This document shows, piece after piece, positions 25,408 through 34,592 of a stretch of 64,000 nt of DNA. Position numbers and translations under genes: made by a program. The first letter of the stretch is position 1. The number at the start of each line of letters is the position of its first letter. The stretch covers positions 1,684,443 through 1,748,442 of the forward strand of contig NZ_LMOZ01000001.1 in assembly GCF_001423695.1 (NCBI RefSeq), in the 5' to 3' direction. The notes beneath the pieces were generated by a model. The model did no database searches and was not told the DNA's origin. It was given only the letters and a program-made list of their open reading frames with translations. The stretch is from Leifsonia sp. Leaf336. GTDB taxonomy: Bacteria; Actinomycetota; Actinomycetes; Actinomycetales; Microbacteriaceae.

Positions 25408-25971
25408 TCAGTCGACCGCGGCGGGCTTGCGCCCGCGGCGCGGGCGCTCGGGGCAGCGTGGCTGCGCAAGGGCTCCGGGATGCGCGGAGAGCGCGGCCGC
25501 GACCTCATCGAGCCATTCGATGGCGGCCCGCGCTCCGAGTTCGGCGGCGCGGTTCGCGGCGAGCACGGCACGCGAATCCGCATCATGGGTGAGTTCGCGG
25601 ATCCGCTCGGCGAACGCGGCACGATAGTCGGCCACCACCGCCGGAGCATCGGCGCCGTCGATCGACGCGGCGACGAGCACCTGGTCCTGCATCTCGTCCC
25701 AATCCGGTCGCGCGTCGGCGGGGCCGGCCGTGAGCCAGGTCCTCGCCTCCCGCGCCCCTGACTCGGTGAGACGGTAGAGCGGGAGGCCGTCGTCGGTCTC
25801 GCCCGCCGACTCGATCAGGCCCTGCTCGCTCATCCGATCGAGGGTGGAATACACCTGCCCGGCATTGAGCTGGCGGCGGTTCGCCGCACGCAGGAGGAAC
25901 TCGTTCTGGAGCTGCGAGCCGTAGGCGGGGCCCTGGGTCAGCACCGCGAGGAAACCATACTGGACCGACAT
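25408..25971 (-). CDS. PadR-family transcriptional regulator
   Basis: A 187-residue repressor-type protein. The N-terminal winged helix shows FLAVLTQGPAYGSQLQNEF and LNAGQVYSTLDRMSEQGLI, followed by the PadR C-terminal dimerisation helices. No Shine-Dalgarno precedes ATG 25971; a TAGCAT -10-like hexamer (25979-25984, minus strand) is 7 bases upstream, so a leaderless message is likely. An inverted repeat overlaps the start. Targets unknown. Confidence 0.88.
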   Translation of the reverse strand: MSVQYGFLAVLTQGPAYGSQLQNEFLLRAANRRQLNAGQVYSTLDRMSEQGLIESAGETDDGLPLYRLTESGAREARTWLTAGPADARPDWDEMQDQVLVAASIDGADAPAVVADYRAAFAERIRELTHDADSRAVLAANRAAELGARAAIEWLDEVAAALSAHPGALAQPRCPERPRRGRKPAAVD

Positions 25972-25981
25972 ACTCGGTATG
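25969..25981. promoter_or_regulatory. Inverted repeat at the padR start (autoregulatory operator candidate)
   Basis: CATAC-TCG-GTATG spans the PadR start codon and the putative -10 box. A further CATACT direct copy lies at 25956. PadR proteins usually repress their own promoters; binding here is an inference. Confidence 0.4.
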
Positions 25982-26138
25982 CTATTCCGCTCATCGCCCG
26001 TTGGCGCGGAGGAATCGCCGAATCACAATCTTGTAACTCGGGCGCGTTGTCGGGCATAATCGCCGTAGCCAACTTCATAGATGTCATGGATCACGTTCGC
26101 GGTCGTAGGGGAAGACGTACCGATGAACGGAGGAAACC

Positions 26139-26642
26139 ATGACGGCTCACGCAGCCCGAGGAGTGCTTTACGTGCACTCCTCTCCTAGCGCGCTCTGCCC
26201 TCACATCGAGTGGGCGGCAGGACGCGCTCTCGGTCGCGCCGTCAACTTCACGTGGGAGACGCAGCCGGTGCTCAGGGGCGCTCAGCGCACCGAGTTCTTC
26301 TGGGACGGGCCCCAGGGCACAGGCGCACGTCTCGCGACGGCGCTCCGCGGGTGGGAGCACCTGCGCTATGAGGTCACCGAGGACGCCGGTCTCGGCACCG
26401 ACGGCGGCCGCTGGATGCACACGCCCGATCTCGGCATCTTCTTCGTGCAGACCGACACGGCCGGCAACACTGTCGTGCCCGAGGACCGCATCCGCTACGC
26501 GATGGAGGTCGCGGGCCCGAACCCGCTCGAACTCCACCGCGAACTGCGGCTGGCGCTCGGGCAGGCGTGGGACGACGAGCTGGAGCCGTTCCGGCGCGCC
26601 CACGACGACACCTCCGTCATCTGGCTGCACAAGGTCGGCTGA
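26139..26642 (+). CDS. DUF3145 family protein
   Basis: A 167-residue protein recognised as the actinobacterial DUF3145 family (GVLYVHSSPSALCPHIEWAAG at the start, WDDELEPFRRAHDD near the end). Function unknown; it is conserved as a single copy near fatty-acid synthesis genes in many actinobacteria. A strong GGAGGAAACC ribosome site precedes ATG 26139. A perfect palindromic terminator follows, and fabF is convergent. Confidence 0.9.
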   Translation: MTAHAARGVLYVHSSPSALCPHIEWAAGRALGRAVNFTWETQPVLRGAQRTEFFWDGPQGTGARLATALRGWEHLRYEVTEDAGLGTDGGRWMHTPDLGIFFVQTDTAGNTVVPEDRIRYAMEVAGPNPLELHRELRLALGQAWDDELEPFRRAHDDTSVIWLHKVG

Positions 26643-26692
26643 CGACGACTCCCGCGGCGGGCCTGGCTCTGCCGCCCGCACGCGGTGAACGA

Positions 26693-26728
26693 AGGAGGGC
26701 CCCGGTCGATCGACCGGGGCCCTCCTTC
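26693..26728. terminator. Bidirectional terminator, perfect 36-nt palindrome
   Basis: AAGGAGGGCCCCGGTCGA and its exact complement form an 18-bp self-complementary element ending in TT on both strands. It serves the DUF3145 gene and, on the other strand, the fab operon ending with fabF. Confidence 0.9.
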
Positions 26729-26746
26729 TCGCTGTGCGGGTGCGCC

Positions 26747-27982
26747 TCAGACGGAGCGGATCGCAACGACGGCGTTGTGCCCGCCGAACCCGAACGAGTT
26801 GCTGATCGCGAGCTGGGGCGCGTCGCCGAGCGGCTGCGGCTCGCCGGACACCTTGAGCGGGATCGCCGGATCCATCTCGGTGATGTTGATCGTCGGCGGC
26901 GCGATGCGGTCGCGCAGCGCGAAGATGGTGAACACAGCCTCCAGGGCGCCCGTGCCACCGAGCAGGTGGCCGGTCGACGCCTTCGTCGCCGACACGGGGA
27001 TGTCGTGCACCCTTTCGCCGAAGACCTCGCGCAGAGCGACGTACTCCGAGGGGTCGCCGACGGGCGTGCTGGTGGCGTGCGCGTTGATGTGCGTGACCTC
27101 GTCGGGCGAGGCGCCGGCCTGCTCGAGGGCGAGCCGGACGGCACGGCTGGCGCCGCGGCCCTCCGGGTCGTTGGCGGTGATGTGGTACGAGTCGGCCGTC
27201 ACGCCTCCGCCCACGATCTCGGCGTAGATGTGGGCGCCGCGCGCGAGCGCGTGCTCCTCGGTCTCGAGGACGAGGCTGGCGGCGCCTTCGCCCATCACGA
27301 AACCGTCGCGGTCGACGCTGTAGGGGCGGGAGGCCGTTGCCGGGTCGTCGTTGCGGCGCGACAGCGCCTGCATCGACGCGAACGACGCGATGGTGATCGG
27401 GTGGATCGCCGACTCGGTGCCTCCGGCGATCACGACGTCGGCCAGACCGGCCTGGAGATGCTCGTAGGCGTTGACGAGCGACTCGGTGCTCGACGCGCAC
27501 GCGGAGGCCACGGTGCGCGCGAACGCGCGGGCCTCGAAGTGCATCGACACGGCGGCGGAGGCCGCGTTGGGCATGAGCATCGGGACCGTCATCGGCAGGA
27601 CGCGACGCGGGCCGCGCTCGCGCAGGGTGTCCCACGCGTCGAGGAGGGTCCAGACACCGCCGATGCCGGTCGCATAGTCGACGCCGAGGCGCTCGGGGGC
27701 GACCTCCGGCGAGCCGGCGTCGGCCCAGGCCTCCATCGCGGAGACCAGCGCGAACTGGCTGGACGGGTCGAGACGCTTCGCGACCGGTCGCTCGAGGACG
27801 GTGTCGGGGCGCACGAGCGCCTCCGCGGCGAACGTGACGGGCAGCTCGAGCTCTGCCACCCAGTCGTGAGTGAGGCTGCGAGCGCCGGACGTTCCGGCCA
27901 GCAGGCCGGCCCAGCTCTCCGGGGCGGTGCCACCGAGCGGGGAGGATGCGCCCACGCCGGTGACGACGATCTTCTTGGTCAT
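26747..27982 (-). CDS. fabF: Beta-ketoacyl-ACP synthase II (FabF)
   Basis: A 411-residue condensing enzyme of type II fatty acid synthesis. The catalytic Cys162 is in VASACASSTESL; the two His are in THINAHATSTPVGD and SNSFGFGGHNAVV. It elongates acyl-ACP with malonyl-ACP. It is the last gene of fabD-fabH-acpP-fabF on the minus strand; a GC-rich hairpin lies between it and acpP. Normal length. Confidence 0.97.
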   Translation of the reverse strand: MTKKIVVTGVGASSPLGGTAPESWAGLLAGTSGARSLTHDWVAELELPVTFAAEALVRPDTVLERPVAKRLDPSSQFALVSAMEAWADAGSPEVAPERLGVDYATGIGGVWTLLDAWDTLRERGPRRVLPMTVPMLMPNAASAAVSMHFEARAFARTVASACASSTESLVNAYEHLQAGLADVVIAGGTESAIHPITIASFASMQALSRRNDDPATASRPYSVDRDGFVMGEGAASLVLETEEHALARGAHIYAEIVGGGVTADSYHITANDPEGRGASRAVRLALEQAGASPDEVTHINAHATSTPVGDPSEYVALREVFGERVHDIPVSATKASTGHLLGGTGALEAVFTIFALRDRIAPPTINITEMDPAIPLKVSGEPQPLGDAPQLAISNSFGFGGHNAVVAIRSV

Positions 27983-28038
27983 AACGGCAACTCCGGGTAG
28001 TAGGGATGACGGCTAAGCGCGCACGACGCTGCCGCCGA

Positions 28039-28071
28039 CGCGGGCGGAACCCCGGGGGAGGACCGCCCGCG
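28039..28071 (-). terminator. Intra-operon hairpin between acpP and fabF
   Basis: CGCGGGCGG (28039-28047) pairs with CCGCCCGCG (28063-28071) around a 15-base loop, in the 111-bp acpP-fabF gap. It may act as a partial terminator or 3' stabiliser that raises acpP transcript above fabF. Inference from position. Confidence 0.45.
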
Positions 28072-28093
28072 CGGAGGAAGTTTCTTGCGGTGC

Positions 28094-28345
28094 TTAGGCG
28101 TCCTGCGCCTTGACGATGAACTCGACGGCGTCGCCGACGGTCTTGAGGTTCTTGACCTCTTCGTCCGGGATCTTGACGTCGAACTTGTCCTCGGCGTTGA
28201 CCACGATGGTCATCATCGAGATCGAGTCGATGTCGAGGTCGTCGGTGAACGACTTGTCCAGCTCAACCGTGTCGGTCGCGATGCCGGTCTCGTCGTTGAT
28301 GAGCTCGGCCAGGCCGGCAAGAACTTCTTCGGTGGACAATGCCAT
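28094..28345 (-). CDS. acpP: Acyl carrier protein
   Basis: An 83-residue acidic carrier protein. The phosphopantetheine attachment is Ser41 in DIDSISMM (DSL in most ACPs reads DSI here). It carries the growing acyl chain for FabD, FabH and FabF, whose genes flank it. The ribosome site AAGGAGAA precedes ATG 28345. Confidence 0.97.
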   Translation of the reverse strand: MALSTEEVLAGLAELINDETGIATDTVELDKSFTDDLDIDSISMMTIVVNAEDKFDVKIPDEEVKNLKTVGDAVEFIVKAQDA

Positions 28346-28400
28346 GGTGTTTTCTCCTTGAGGGGTGTCGTTTTGACCGTTGATCAGTCTAGGGCAGGCC

Positions 28401-29405
28401 CTAGGGGAGCACGACGACCTGCGCGCCGAAGACCAGACCGGCGCCGAAGCCGATCTGGAGCGCGAGGCCGCCGGACAGTTCGGGGTGCTCCTGGAGGAGC
28501 CGGTGCGTCGCCAGCGGGATGGAGGCCGCGGACGTGTTGCCCGTCGTCTCGATGTCGCGGGCGATCGCGACGGTCTCCGGCAGCTTCAGCTGCTTGGCGA
28601 ACTCGTCGACGATGCGCATGTTCGCCTGGTGCGGGATGAAGGCCGCGAGCTGGTCAGGCGTGACGCCGGCGGCGTCCAGCGCCTGCTTGGCGACCTTGGC
28701 CATCTCCCAGACCGCCCAGCGGAAGACCGTCTGGCCGTCTTGGCGCAGCGTGGGCCACGGGGCCTCGCCGTCGCGGAACTCGGTGAGCGTGCTGCCCATC
28801 CCGACCGCGCCGGCCTTGGAGCCGTCGGAGCCCCAGACGGTCTTGGCGATGCCGGGGTACTCGCTCGGGCCGATCACCACGGCGCCCGCGCCGTCGCCGA
28901 GCAGGAAGGAGATGGTGCGGTCGGTCGGGTCGACGACGTCCGAGAGCTTCTCTGCGCCGACGACCAGGGCGTAGTGCGCCTGGCCGGTGCGGATGAGCGC
29001 GTCCGCCTGGGCCACTGCGTAGGCGTATCCGGCGCAGGCCGCGTTCATGTCGTAGGCCGCGGCCGGGTTGGCGCCGACGTTGTCGGCGAGCACGGCGGCC
29101 AGCGACGGGGTCTGCCGCGGGTTCGAGATCGTCGCGACGATGACCGCGTCGATCAGCTTCGGGTCGACGCCCGACTTCGCGATGGCCTCCTTCGACGCCT
29201 CGGTAGCGAGGTCGACGGCGCCGATGTCGTGGCTGGCACGCGTGCGGGTGATGATGCCGGTGCGCTGACGGATCCACTCGTCGGACGAGTCGATCGGGCC
29301 GACGAGGTCGTCGTTCGGCACGATCAGGTCGCCGCGCGCGGCGCCGATCGAGAGGATGCGGGTGTACTGCGGACCGTGGGACTGCTGCAGAGTGGGGTGG
29401 GTCAT
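28401..29405 (-). CDS. fabH: Beta-ketoacyl-ACP synthase III (FabH)
   Basis: A 334-residue enzyme that starts fatty acid synthesis by condensing an acyl-CoA with malonyl-ACP. The triad is Cys124 (NAACAGYAYA), His (IPHQANMRI) and Asn (TTGNTSAASIP). ATG 29405 is chosen because AGGAGAG precedes it and fabD ends 11 bases upstream. In branched-chain actinobacteria it prefers branched primers; that specificity is not visible here. Confidence 0.97.
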   Translation of the reverse strand: MTHPTLQQSHGPQYTRILSIGAARGDLIVPNDDLVGPIDSSDEWIRQRTGIITRTRASHDIGAVDLATEASKEAIAKSGVDPKLIDAVIVATISNPRQTPSLAAVLADNVGANPAAAYDMNAACAGYAYAVAQADALIRTGQAHYALVVGAEKLSDVVDPTDRTISFLLGDGAGAVVIGPSEYPGIAKTVWGSDGSKAGAVGMGSTLTEFRDGEAPWPTLRQDGQTVFRWAVWEMAKVAKQALDAAGVTPDQLAAFIPHQANMRIVDEFAKQLKLPETVAIARDIETTGNTSAASIPLATHRLLQEHPELSGGLALQIGFGAGLVFGAQVVVLP

Positions 29406-29416
29406 CGGATTCTCTC

Positions 29417-30337
29417 CTAGGCGGCCTGGTCGATGAGGTCGAATGCGGCGGGCAGGTCGTCGGGCGTCTTGACCGCGACGGCGGGAACACCCTTCAGGCC
29501 GCGCTTGGCGAGGCCCACCAGCGCGCCGGCCGGGGCGACCTCGATGATGCCGGTCACGCCGGCGTCCTGGAAGGCTTGCATGTCGAGGTCCCAGCGGACC
29601 GGCGACGAGACCTGGCCGACGAGGAGGCGGAGGAACTCGGCGCCGTCGGTGACCTCCGAGCCGTCCTTGTTCGTCCAGAGCCGGAGTGTCGGGTCGTTCG
29701 TGCTCAGCGTGGCGGCGAAGGCCTCGAGCGGGGGAACAGCCGACGCCATGTAGCGCGTGTGGAAGGCCCCGGCCACCTGGAGCGGGATGACCCTGGCGCG
29801 TGCGGGGGGCTGCTCCGCCAGTGCTGCGAGGGCGTCGAGGTCGCCCGCGACGACGATCTGGCCGCCGCCGTTGTAGTTGGCGGGGGAGAGCCCCAGCGAG
29901 TCCAGCGTCGCGAGGAGCTCGGCCTCGTCGGCGCCGATGACGGCGCTCATGCCGGTGCGGGCCTCCGCGGCTGCACGGGCCATCGCCGCCCCGCGCTCGC
30001 GCACGAAGGCGACGGCGTCGGTCTCGGAGAGCACACCGGCGCCGGCCGCGGCCGTCAGCTCGCCGACCGAGTGTCCGGCGATGCCGCCGATCTTCTCGCG
30101 ACGGCCGTCGGCGAGGAGGGCGGACAGCGTCAGCAGACCCGCCGAGACGATGAGCGGCTGGGCCACCGCGGTGTCGCGGATGGTGTCGGCGTCGCTCACG
30201 GTGCCGTGGGCGACGAGGTCCATGCCGACGGCGTCGGAGATGCCGGTCAACTGCTCGCGGAACGACGGTTCGGTGAGCCACGGGTCGAGGAAGCCGGGGG
30301 TCTGGGAGCCCTGTCCCGGGCACACGATGACGATCAC
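29417..30337 (-). CDS. fabD: Malonyl-CoA:ACP transacylase (FabD)
   Basis: A 306-residue acyltransferase that loads malonyl units onto ACP. The active-site Ser90 is in GIAGHSVGE and the His in AGAFHTRYM; the oxyanion motif is CPGQGSQTPGF at the N-terminus. GTG 30337 is chosen because the fold begins right there; the open frame up to 30430 is the promoter region. First gene of the fab operon. Confidence 0.96.
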   Translation of the reverse strand: MIVIVCPGQGSQTPGFLDPWLTEPSFREQLTGISDAVGMDLVAHGTVSDADTIRDTAVAQPLIVSAGLLTLSALLADGRREKIGGIAGHSVGELTAAAGAGVLSETDAVAFVRERGAAMARAAAEARTGMSAVIGADEAELLATLDSLGLSPANYNGGGQIVVAGDLDALAALAEQPPARARVIPLQVAGAFHTRYMASAVPPLEAFAATLSTNDPTLRLWTNKDGSEVTDGAEFLRLLVGQVSSPVRWDLDMQAFQDAGVTGIIEVAPAGALVGLAKRGLKGVPAVAVKTPDDLPAAFDLIDQAA

Positions 30338-30388
30338 GGGTTCAAGTCTGCCAATCTTCCGCCGAGCGGATGTGTCGGATAGGTACGA

Positions 30389-30417
30389 ACTATTCTCGGA
30401 TGCTTTGTGAATGTCTA
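30389..30417 (-). promoter_or_regulatory. Promoter of fabD-fabH-acpP-fabF
   Basis: On the minus strand TAGACA (30417-30412), a 17-base spacer and AATAGT (30394-30389) resemble a primary sigma promoter. It lies in the 94-bp gap between fasR and fabD, with the -35 only 15 bases from the fasR stop. FasR, which activates this operon in Streptomyces, would be expected to bind at or above it. Confidence 0.5.
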
Positions 30418-30431
30418 CAGCGCGGTGCACG

Positions 30432-31640
30432 TCAGTGCCGGCGCGGGGCGTCCGGCTCGTTGATCGAGCCGACGATCAGGGCCGCCTGGAGGATGAGAGC
30501 CTCCCGGGCGCCGGTCGCGTCCCAGCCGATCACCTCGGACACGCGCTTGAGGCGGTACCGCACGGTGTTGGGGTGCACGAACAGCTCGCGTGCCGTGGCC
30601 TCCAGCGACCGACCGTTGTCGAGGTAGCACCACAGTGTCGTGAGCAGCTCGGTGGAGTAGCCCTGCAGCGGCCGGTAGATGCGGCTGATCAGCGTGGCCC
30701 GCGCGAGGCCGTCGCCCGCGAGCGCCCGCTCGGGCAGCAGGTCGTCGGCGTGCACGGGACGCGGGCAGTTGCGCCACGCCTTGGCCACCGCGAACCCGGC
30801 CAGAGCGGCCTTGGCGCTCTTGGAGGCGTCCACCAGGCTCGCGACCTCGTGGCCGAGCACCAGGTGGCCGGGGCCGAAACCCGGCTCGAGCTGCTGTGCG
30901 ATCTCGAGGAAGCTGATCATCGGCGCCGTGCCGATCGCGTCCTCCGGGGCGCTGTCGCTCGGGATGGCGCGACCGATCACGAGCACGAGCCTGCTGCCCT
31001 GCACGCCGATCAGCACGTCGGCCGACATGTGCCGCGCGGTACGGCGCAGTTGGTCGACGTCGAGCATCTTGGGCGCGGTGCCGACCAGGACGCTGACCTC
31101 GCCGTGGCCGTGCCAGCCGAGCGCGGCGATCCGGCTCGGCAGCTCGTCGTCGTACTCGCCGGTGAGGATGCTGTCGACGACCAGCGCCTCCAGACGTGCG
31201 TCCCACAGGCCGCGCGCCTCGGCGGCGCGCGCGTACACGTCGGCCGCGGCGAAGGCGATCTCGCGCGAGTAGAGGAGGATGGCCTCCTTGAGCGCCTCGT
31301 TGCCGCCGCTCTTCACCCGCTCCTCGACCACCTCCACGGTGATCTTGATGAGCTGGAGGGTCTGCTGCAGGCTGACGCTCCGGAGCAGCTCACGAGGAGC
31401 CGCCCCGAAGACGTCGGCAGCGATCCAGGGCGTCGAGCGCGGGTCGTCGAACCAGGAGATGAACGACGAGATGCCCGCCTGGGCGACCAGACCGACCGCG
31501 CTGCGGCGGCCGGGGGGCATGTCCCGGTACCAGGGGAGCGTGTCCTCCAGCCGCTTCAGCGTGGTCGTGGCGAGTTCGCCCGAGATCTTGCGCAGCCACG
31601 CAAGCGTCTCGGACTTCGTCCTCTCCGGTGTCGTCGGCAC
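30432..31640 (-). CDS. fasR: FasR-type activator of fatty acid synthesis (PucR-like HTH)
   Basis: A 402-residue regulator with a long N-terminal region, a GGDEF-like/PucR middle domain and the C-terminal PucR helix-turn-helix (ATARELFVHPNTVRYRLKRV). In Streptomyces coelicolor, FasR is encoded directly upstream of fabD and activates the fab operon; position and architecture match here. GTG 31640 is 11 bases after the aceE stop, so it is probably co-transcribed with aceE. Identity rests on context as well as sequence. Confidence 0.85.
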   Translation of the reverse strand: MPTTPERTKSETLAWLRKISGELATTTLKRLEDTLPWYRDMPPGRRSAVGLVAQAGISSFISWFDDPRSTPWIAADVFGAAPRELLRSVSLQQTLQLIKITVEVVEERVKSGGNEALKEAILLYSREIAFAAADVYARAAEARGLWDARLEALVVDSILTGEYDDELPSRIAALGWHGHGEVSVLVGTAPKMLDVDQLRRTARHMSADVLIGVQGSRLVLVIGRAIPSDSAPEDAIGTAPMISFLEIAQQLEPGFGPGHLVLGHEVASLVDASKSAKAALAGFAVAKAWRNCPRPVHADDLLPERALAGDGLARATLISRIYRPLQGYSTELLTTLWCYLDNGRSLEATARELFVHPNTVRYRLKRVSEVIGWDATGAREALILQAALIVGSINEPDAPRRH

Positions 31641-31651
31641 GGGCCCGCGGT

Positions 31652-34378
31652 CTACGACTCGCCGCCCGCGGTGCCGGTGGTGCCGGCGTTCACGTCGTGC
31701 AGCAGGTACTTCTCGATCGCCCAGGCCGGCGCGTTCGGGTCGACCTTGCCCTGGGCCGCGAGCAGCTCCAGAGTGCGGACGACCATCGACGGGCCGTCGA
31801 TCTTGAAGAACCGGCGTGCAGCCGCGCGGGTGTCCGAGAAACCGAAGTCGTCGGCGCCGAGCGTGGCGTACTCGCCCGGGACGAACTGGCGGATCTGGTC
31901 GGGAACGGCGTGCATGTAGTCGGTCACGGCGACGAACGGGCCCTCGGCGCCCTGCAGCTTGCGGGTGACGTACGGCACCTGCTTCTCCTGCTGCGGGTAG
32001 AGGAAGTTGTGCTCCTCCGCCTTGAGGCCGTCGCGGCGCAGCTCGCCCCACGAGGTGACGCTCCAGACGTCGGCGGACACGCCCCAGTCCTGCGCGAGCA
32101 GGTGCTGCGCTTCGAGCGCCCACGGCACCGAGACGCCCGAGGCGAGCAGCTGGGCCTTGGGCCCCTCGGCCTGACCGTCGCGGAGCTTGTAGATGCCGCG
32201 GACGATGCCGTCCACGTCCACGCCCTCCGGCTCGGCGGGCTGCACGATCGGCTCGTTGTAGACGGTCAGGTAGTACATGACGTTGGGGTCGGGGTGGCTG
32301 TCGCCGTACATCCGCTCGAGGCCGGAGCGCACGATGTGCCCGATCTCGTAGCCGTAGGCCGGGTCGTACGAGACGACGGCCGGGTTCGTGTTCGAGAGCA
32401 CGAGCGAGTGGCCGTCGGCGTGCTGCAGGCCCTCACCGGTCAGCGTGGTGCGGCCGGCGGTCGCGCCGATCATGAATCCGCGCGCCATCTGGTCGCCGGC
32501 GGCCCACATGGCGTCGCCCGTGCGCTGGAAGCCGAACATCGAGTAGAAGACGTAGACCGGGATGAGCGGCTCGCCCTGCGTCGAGTACGACGTTCCGACG
32601 TTGGTGAACGCCGCGAGGGCGCCCGCCTCGTTGATGCCGACGTGGATGATCTGGCCCTGAGGGCTCTCCTTGTAGGCCAGGAGGAGCTCGCGGTCGACCG
32701 ACGTGTAGTGCTGGCCGTTCGGGTTGTAGATCTTCGCGTTCGGGAAGAACGCATCCATACCGAAGGTTCGGGCCTCGTCCGGGATGATCGGGACGATGCG
32801 GTGACCGAAGTCCTTCGCGCGCAGGAGGTCCTTCAACAGGCGGACGAACGCCATCGTGGTGGCGATCTCCTGCGTGCCGGAGCCCTTCTTGGCGATGGCG
32901 TAGGCCGAGTCGTCCGGCAGGTTCAGCTGCGTGTACTTGACGCGGCGCTCCGGCACGTAACCGCCCAGCGCCGCACGGCGCTCGTGGAGGTACTCGATCG
33001 CCTCGTCCTGCGGCCCCGGGTTGTAGTAGGGCGGCAGGTACGGGTTCTCTTCGAGCTGCGCGTCCGTGATCGGGATGCGCATCGCGTCGCGGAACGTCTT
33101 GAGGTTGTCCAGCGTCATCTTCTTCATCTGGTGGGTCGCGTTGCGGCCCTCGAACGACGGACCGAGGCCGTAGCCCTTGATGGTCTTCGCGATGATGACG
33201 GTGGGCTGGCCCTTGTGCTCCACGGCCGCCTTGAAGGCCGCGTAGACCTTGCGGTAGTCGTGGCCGCCGCGCTTGAGGTTCCAGACCTCGTCGTCGGTGT
33301 AGTCCTTGACCAGCTCGAGCGTGCGCGGGTCGCGACCGAAGAAGTTCTCGCGCACGTAGGCGCCGTTCTCGGTCTTGTAGGTCTGGTAGTCGCCGTCGGG
33401 CGTCTGGTTCATCAGGTTGACCAGGGCGCCGTCGGCATCGCGGGCGAGGAGGTCGTCCCACTCGCGGCCCCAGATGACCTTGATGACGTTCCAGCCGGCA
33501 CCCCGGAAGTAGCTCTCCAGCTCCTGGATGATCTTGCCGTTGCCGCGCACCGGGCCGTCGAGGCGCTGGAGGTTCGCGTTGATGACGAAGGTGAGGTTGT
33601 CGAGCTTCTCGTTGGCCGCGACCTGCAGCTGACCGCGCGACTCGACCTCGTCCATCTCGCCGTCGCCGAGGAAGGCCCAGACGTGCTGGTCGGAGGCGTC
33701 CTTGATGCCGCGGTTGGTGAGGTACTTGTTGAGCTGCGCCTGGTAGATGGCGTTGATCGGGCCGAGGCCCATCGACACCGTCGGGAACTGCCAGAACTCG
33801 GGCATGAGCCGCGGGTGCGGGTACGACGACAGGCCGCCGCCCGCGTGCGACTTCTCCTGACGGAAGCCGTCGAGCTGGTCGGCGCTGAGCCGGCCCTCGA
33901 GGAAGGCGCGGGCGTAGGTGCCGGGGGAGGCGTGGCCCTGGATGAAGATCTGGTCGCCGCCGCCCGGGTGGTCCTGGCCGCGGAAGAAGTGGTTGAAGCC
34001 GACCTCGTAGAGGGCGGCGCTCGACGCGTAGGTCGAGATGTGGCCGCCGACGGCGATGCCGGGTCGCTGAGCGCGGTGCACGAGGACGGCCGCGTTCCAG
34101 CGGATCCACGCCCGGTAGCGGCGCTCGATCTCCTCGTCGCCCGGGAACTCCGGCTCGTTCTCGGGGGAGATGGTGTTGATGTAGTCGGTGGTCGGCACCA
34201 TCGGCACGCCGAGGTGCAGCTCCTTCGAGCGCTTCAGCAGGCTCAGCATGATCTCGCGAGCGCGCTCATGGCCGTGTGCCGCAACCAGTGCATCGAGGGA
34301 TTCGCGCCATTCGGCGGTCTCCTCGGGGTCCGAGTCGATGTTATTCACCGAATACGGGTCCTGGTCGTTTACAGTCAC
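31652..34378 (-). CDS. aceE: Pyruvate dehydrogenase E1 component, homodimeric type
   Basis: A 908-residue thiamine-diphosphate enzyme that decarboxylates pyruvate and acetylates the E2 lipoyl domain. The cofactor motif is [14 protein letters not shown] ending in [10 protein letters not shown]; the length fits alpha2-type AceE. GTG 34378 is chosen because AAGAGGTCGAGG precedes it. E2 and E3 are not in the window. Its place before fasR and fabD links acetyl-CoA supply to lipid synthesis. Confidence 0.97.
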   Translation of the reverse strand: MTVNDQDPYSVNNIDSDPEETAEWRESLDALVAAHGHERAREIMLSLLKRSKELHLGVPMVPTTDYINTISPENEPEFPGDEEIERRYRAWIRWNAAVLVHRAQRPGIAVGGHISTYASSAALYEVGFNHFFRGQDHPGGGDQIFIQGHASPGTYARAFLEGRLSADQLDGFRQEKSHAGGGLSSYPHPRLMPEFWQFPTVSMGLGPINAIYQAQLNKYLTNRGIKDASDQHVWAFLGDGEMDEVESRGQLQVAANEKLDNLTFVINANLQRLDGPVRGNGKIIQELESYFRGAGWNVIKVIWGREWDDLLARDADGALVNLMNQTPDGDYQTYKTENGAYVRENFFGRDPRTLELVKDYTDDEVWNLKRGGHDYRKVYAAFKAAVEHKGQPTVIIAKTIKGYGLGPSFEGRNATHQMKKMTLDNLKTFRDAMRIPITDAQLEENPYLPPYYNPGPQDEAIEYLHERRAALGGYVPERRVKYTQLNLPDDSAYAIAKKGSGTQEIATTMAFVRLLKDLLRAKDFGHRIVPIIPDEARTFGMDAFFPNAKIYNPNGQHYTSVDRELLLAYKESPQGQIIHVGINEAGALAAFTNVGTSYSTQGEPLIPVYVFYSMFGFQRTGDAMWAAGDQMARGFMIGATAGRTTLTGEGLQHADGHSLVLSNTNPAVVSYDPAYGYEIGHIVRSGLERMYGDSHPDPNVMYYLTVYNEPIVQPAEPEGVDVDGIVRGIYKLRDGQAEGPKAQLLASGVSVPWALEAQHLLAQDWGVSADVWSVTSWGELRRDGLKAEEHNFLYPQQEKQVPYVTRKLQGAEGPFVAVTDYMHAVPDQIRQFVPGEYATLGADDFGFSDTRAAARRFFKIDGPSMVVRTLELLAAQGKVDPNAPAWAIEKYLLHDVNAGTTGTAGGES

Positions 34379-34427
34379 CCTCGACCTCTTTCTTGTGTCG
34401 GACGGATCGTGGAAGGCGCGCATCCGC

Positions 34428-34444
34428 TTGTCGGGTCACGACAA
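34428..34444. promoter_or_regulatory. Inverted repeat in the aceE upstream region
   Basis: TTGTCG-GGTCA-CGACAA is a perfect 6-5-6 repeat, 50 bases before the aceE start. In actinobacteria aceE is controlled by pyruvate- or redox-responsive regulators; whether this site is used is unknown. Confidence 0.35.
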
Positions 34445-34505
34445 ATCCGCGGGCACCATCGTTCAGCCTAGCCGCAACTCGGGAGCACCGGTGACCGCCC
34501 GCGGG

Positions 34506-34534
34506 TTGGCGCTTTCGGTAACCGGGTCTATGCT
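34506..34534 (+). promoter_or_regulatory. Promoter of the peroxiredoxin gene
   Basis: TTGGCG (34506-34511), a 17-base spacer and TATGCT (34529-34534) form a good vegetative promoter. The predicted start is about 50 bases before the peroxiredoxin ATG. Confidence 0.6.
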
Positions 34535-34592
34535 GTGTGCTCGTGCGCCGGCCGGGTGGAATCGTCCCCGGAGCGCGTGAAAGGACACCGTC

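Noticed and set aside
26693-26728. 36-nt perfect palindrome as a mobile-element end or origin
   Set aside because: It lies between convergent genes and ends in TT on both strands, so a bidirectional terminator explains it.
31628-34471. A 947-residue plus-strand open frame
   Set aside because: Antisense shadow of aceE, with Arg/Val/Leu-rich low-complexity sequence and no recognisable domain.
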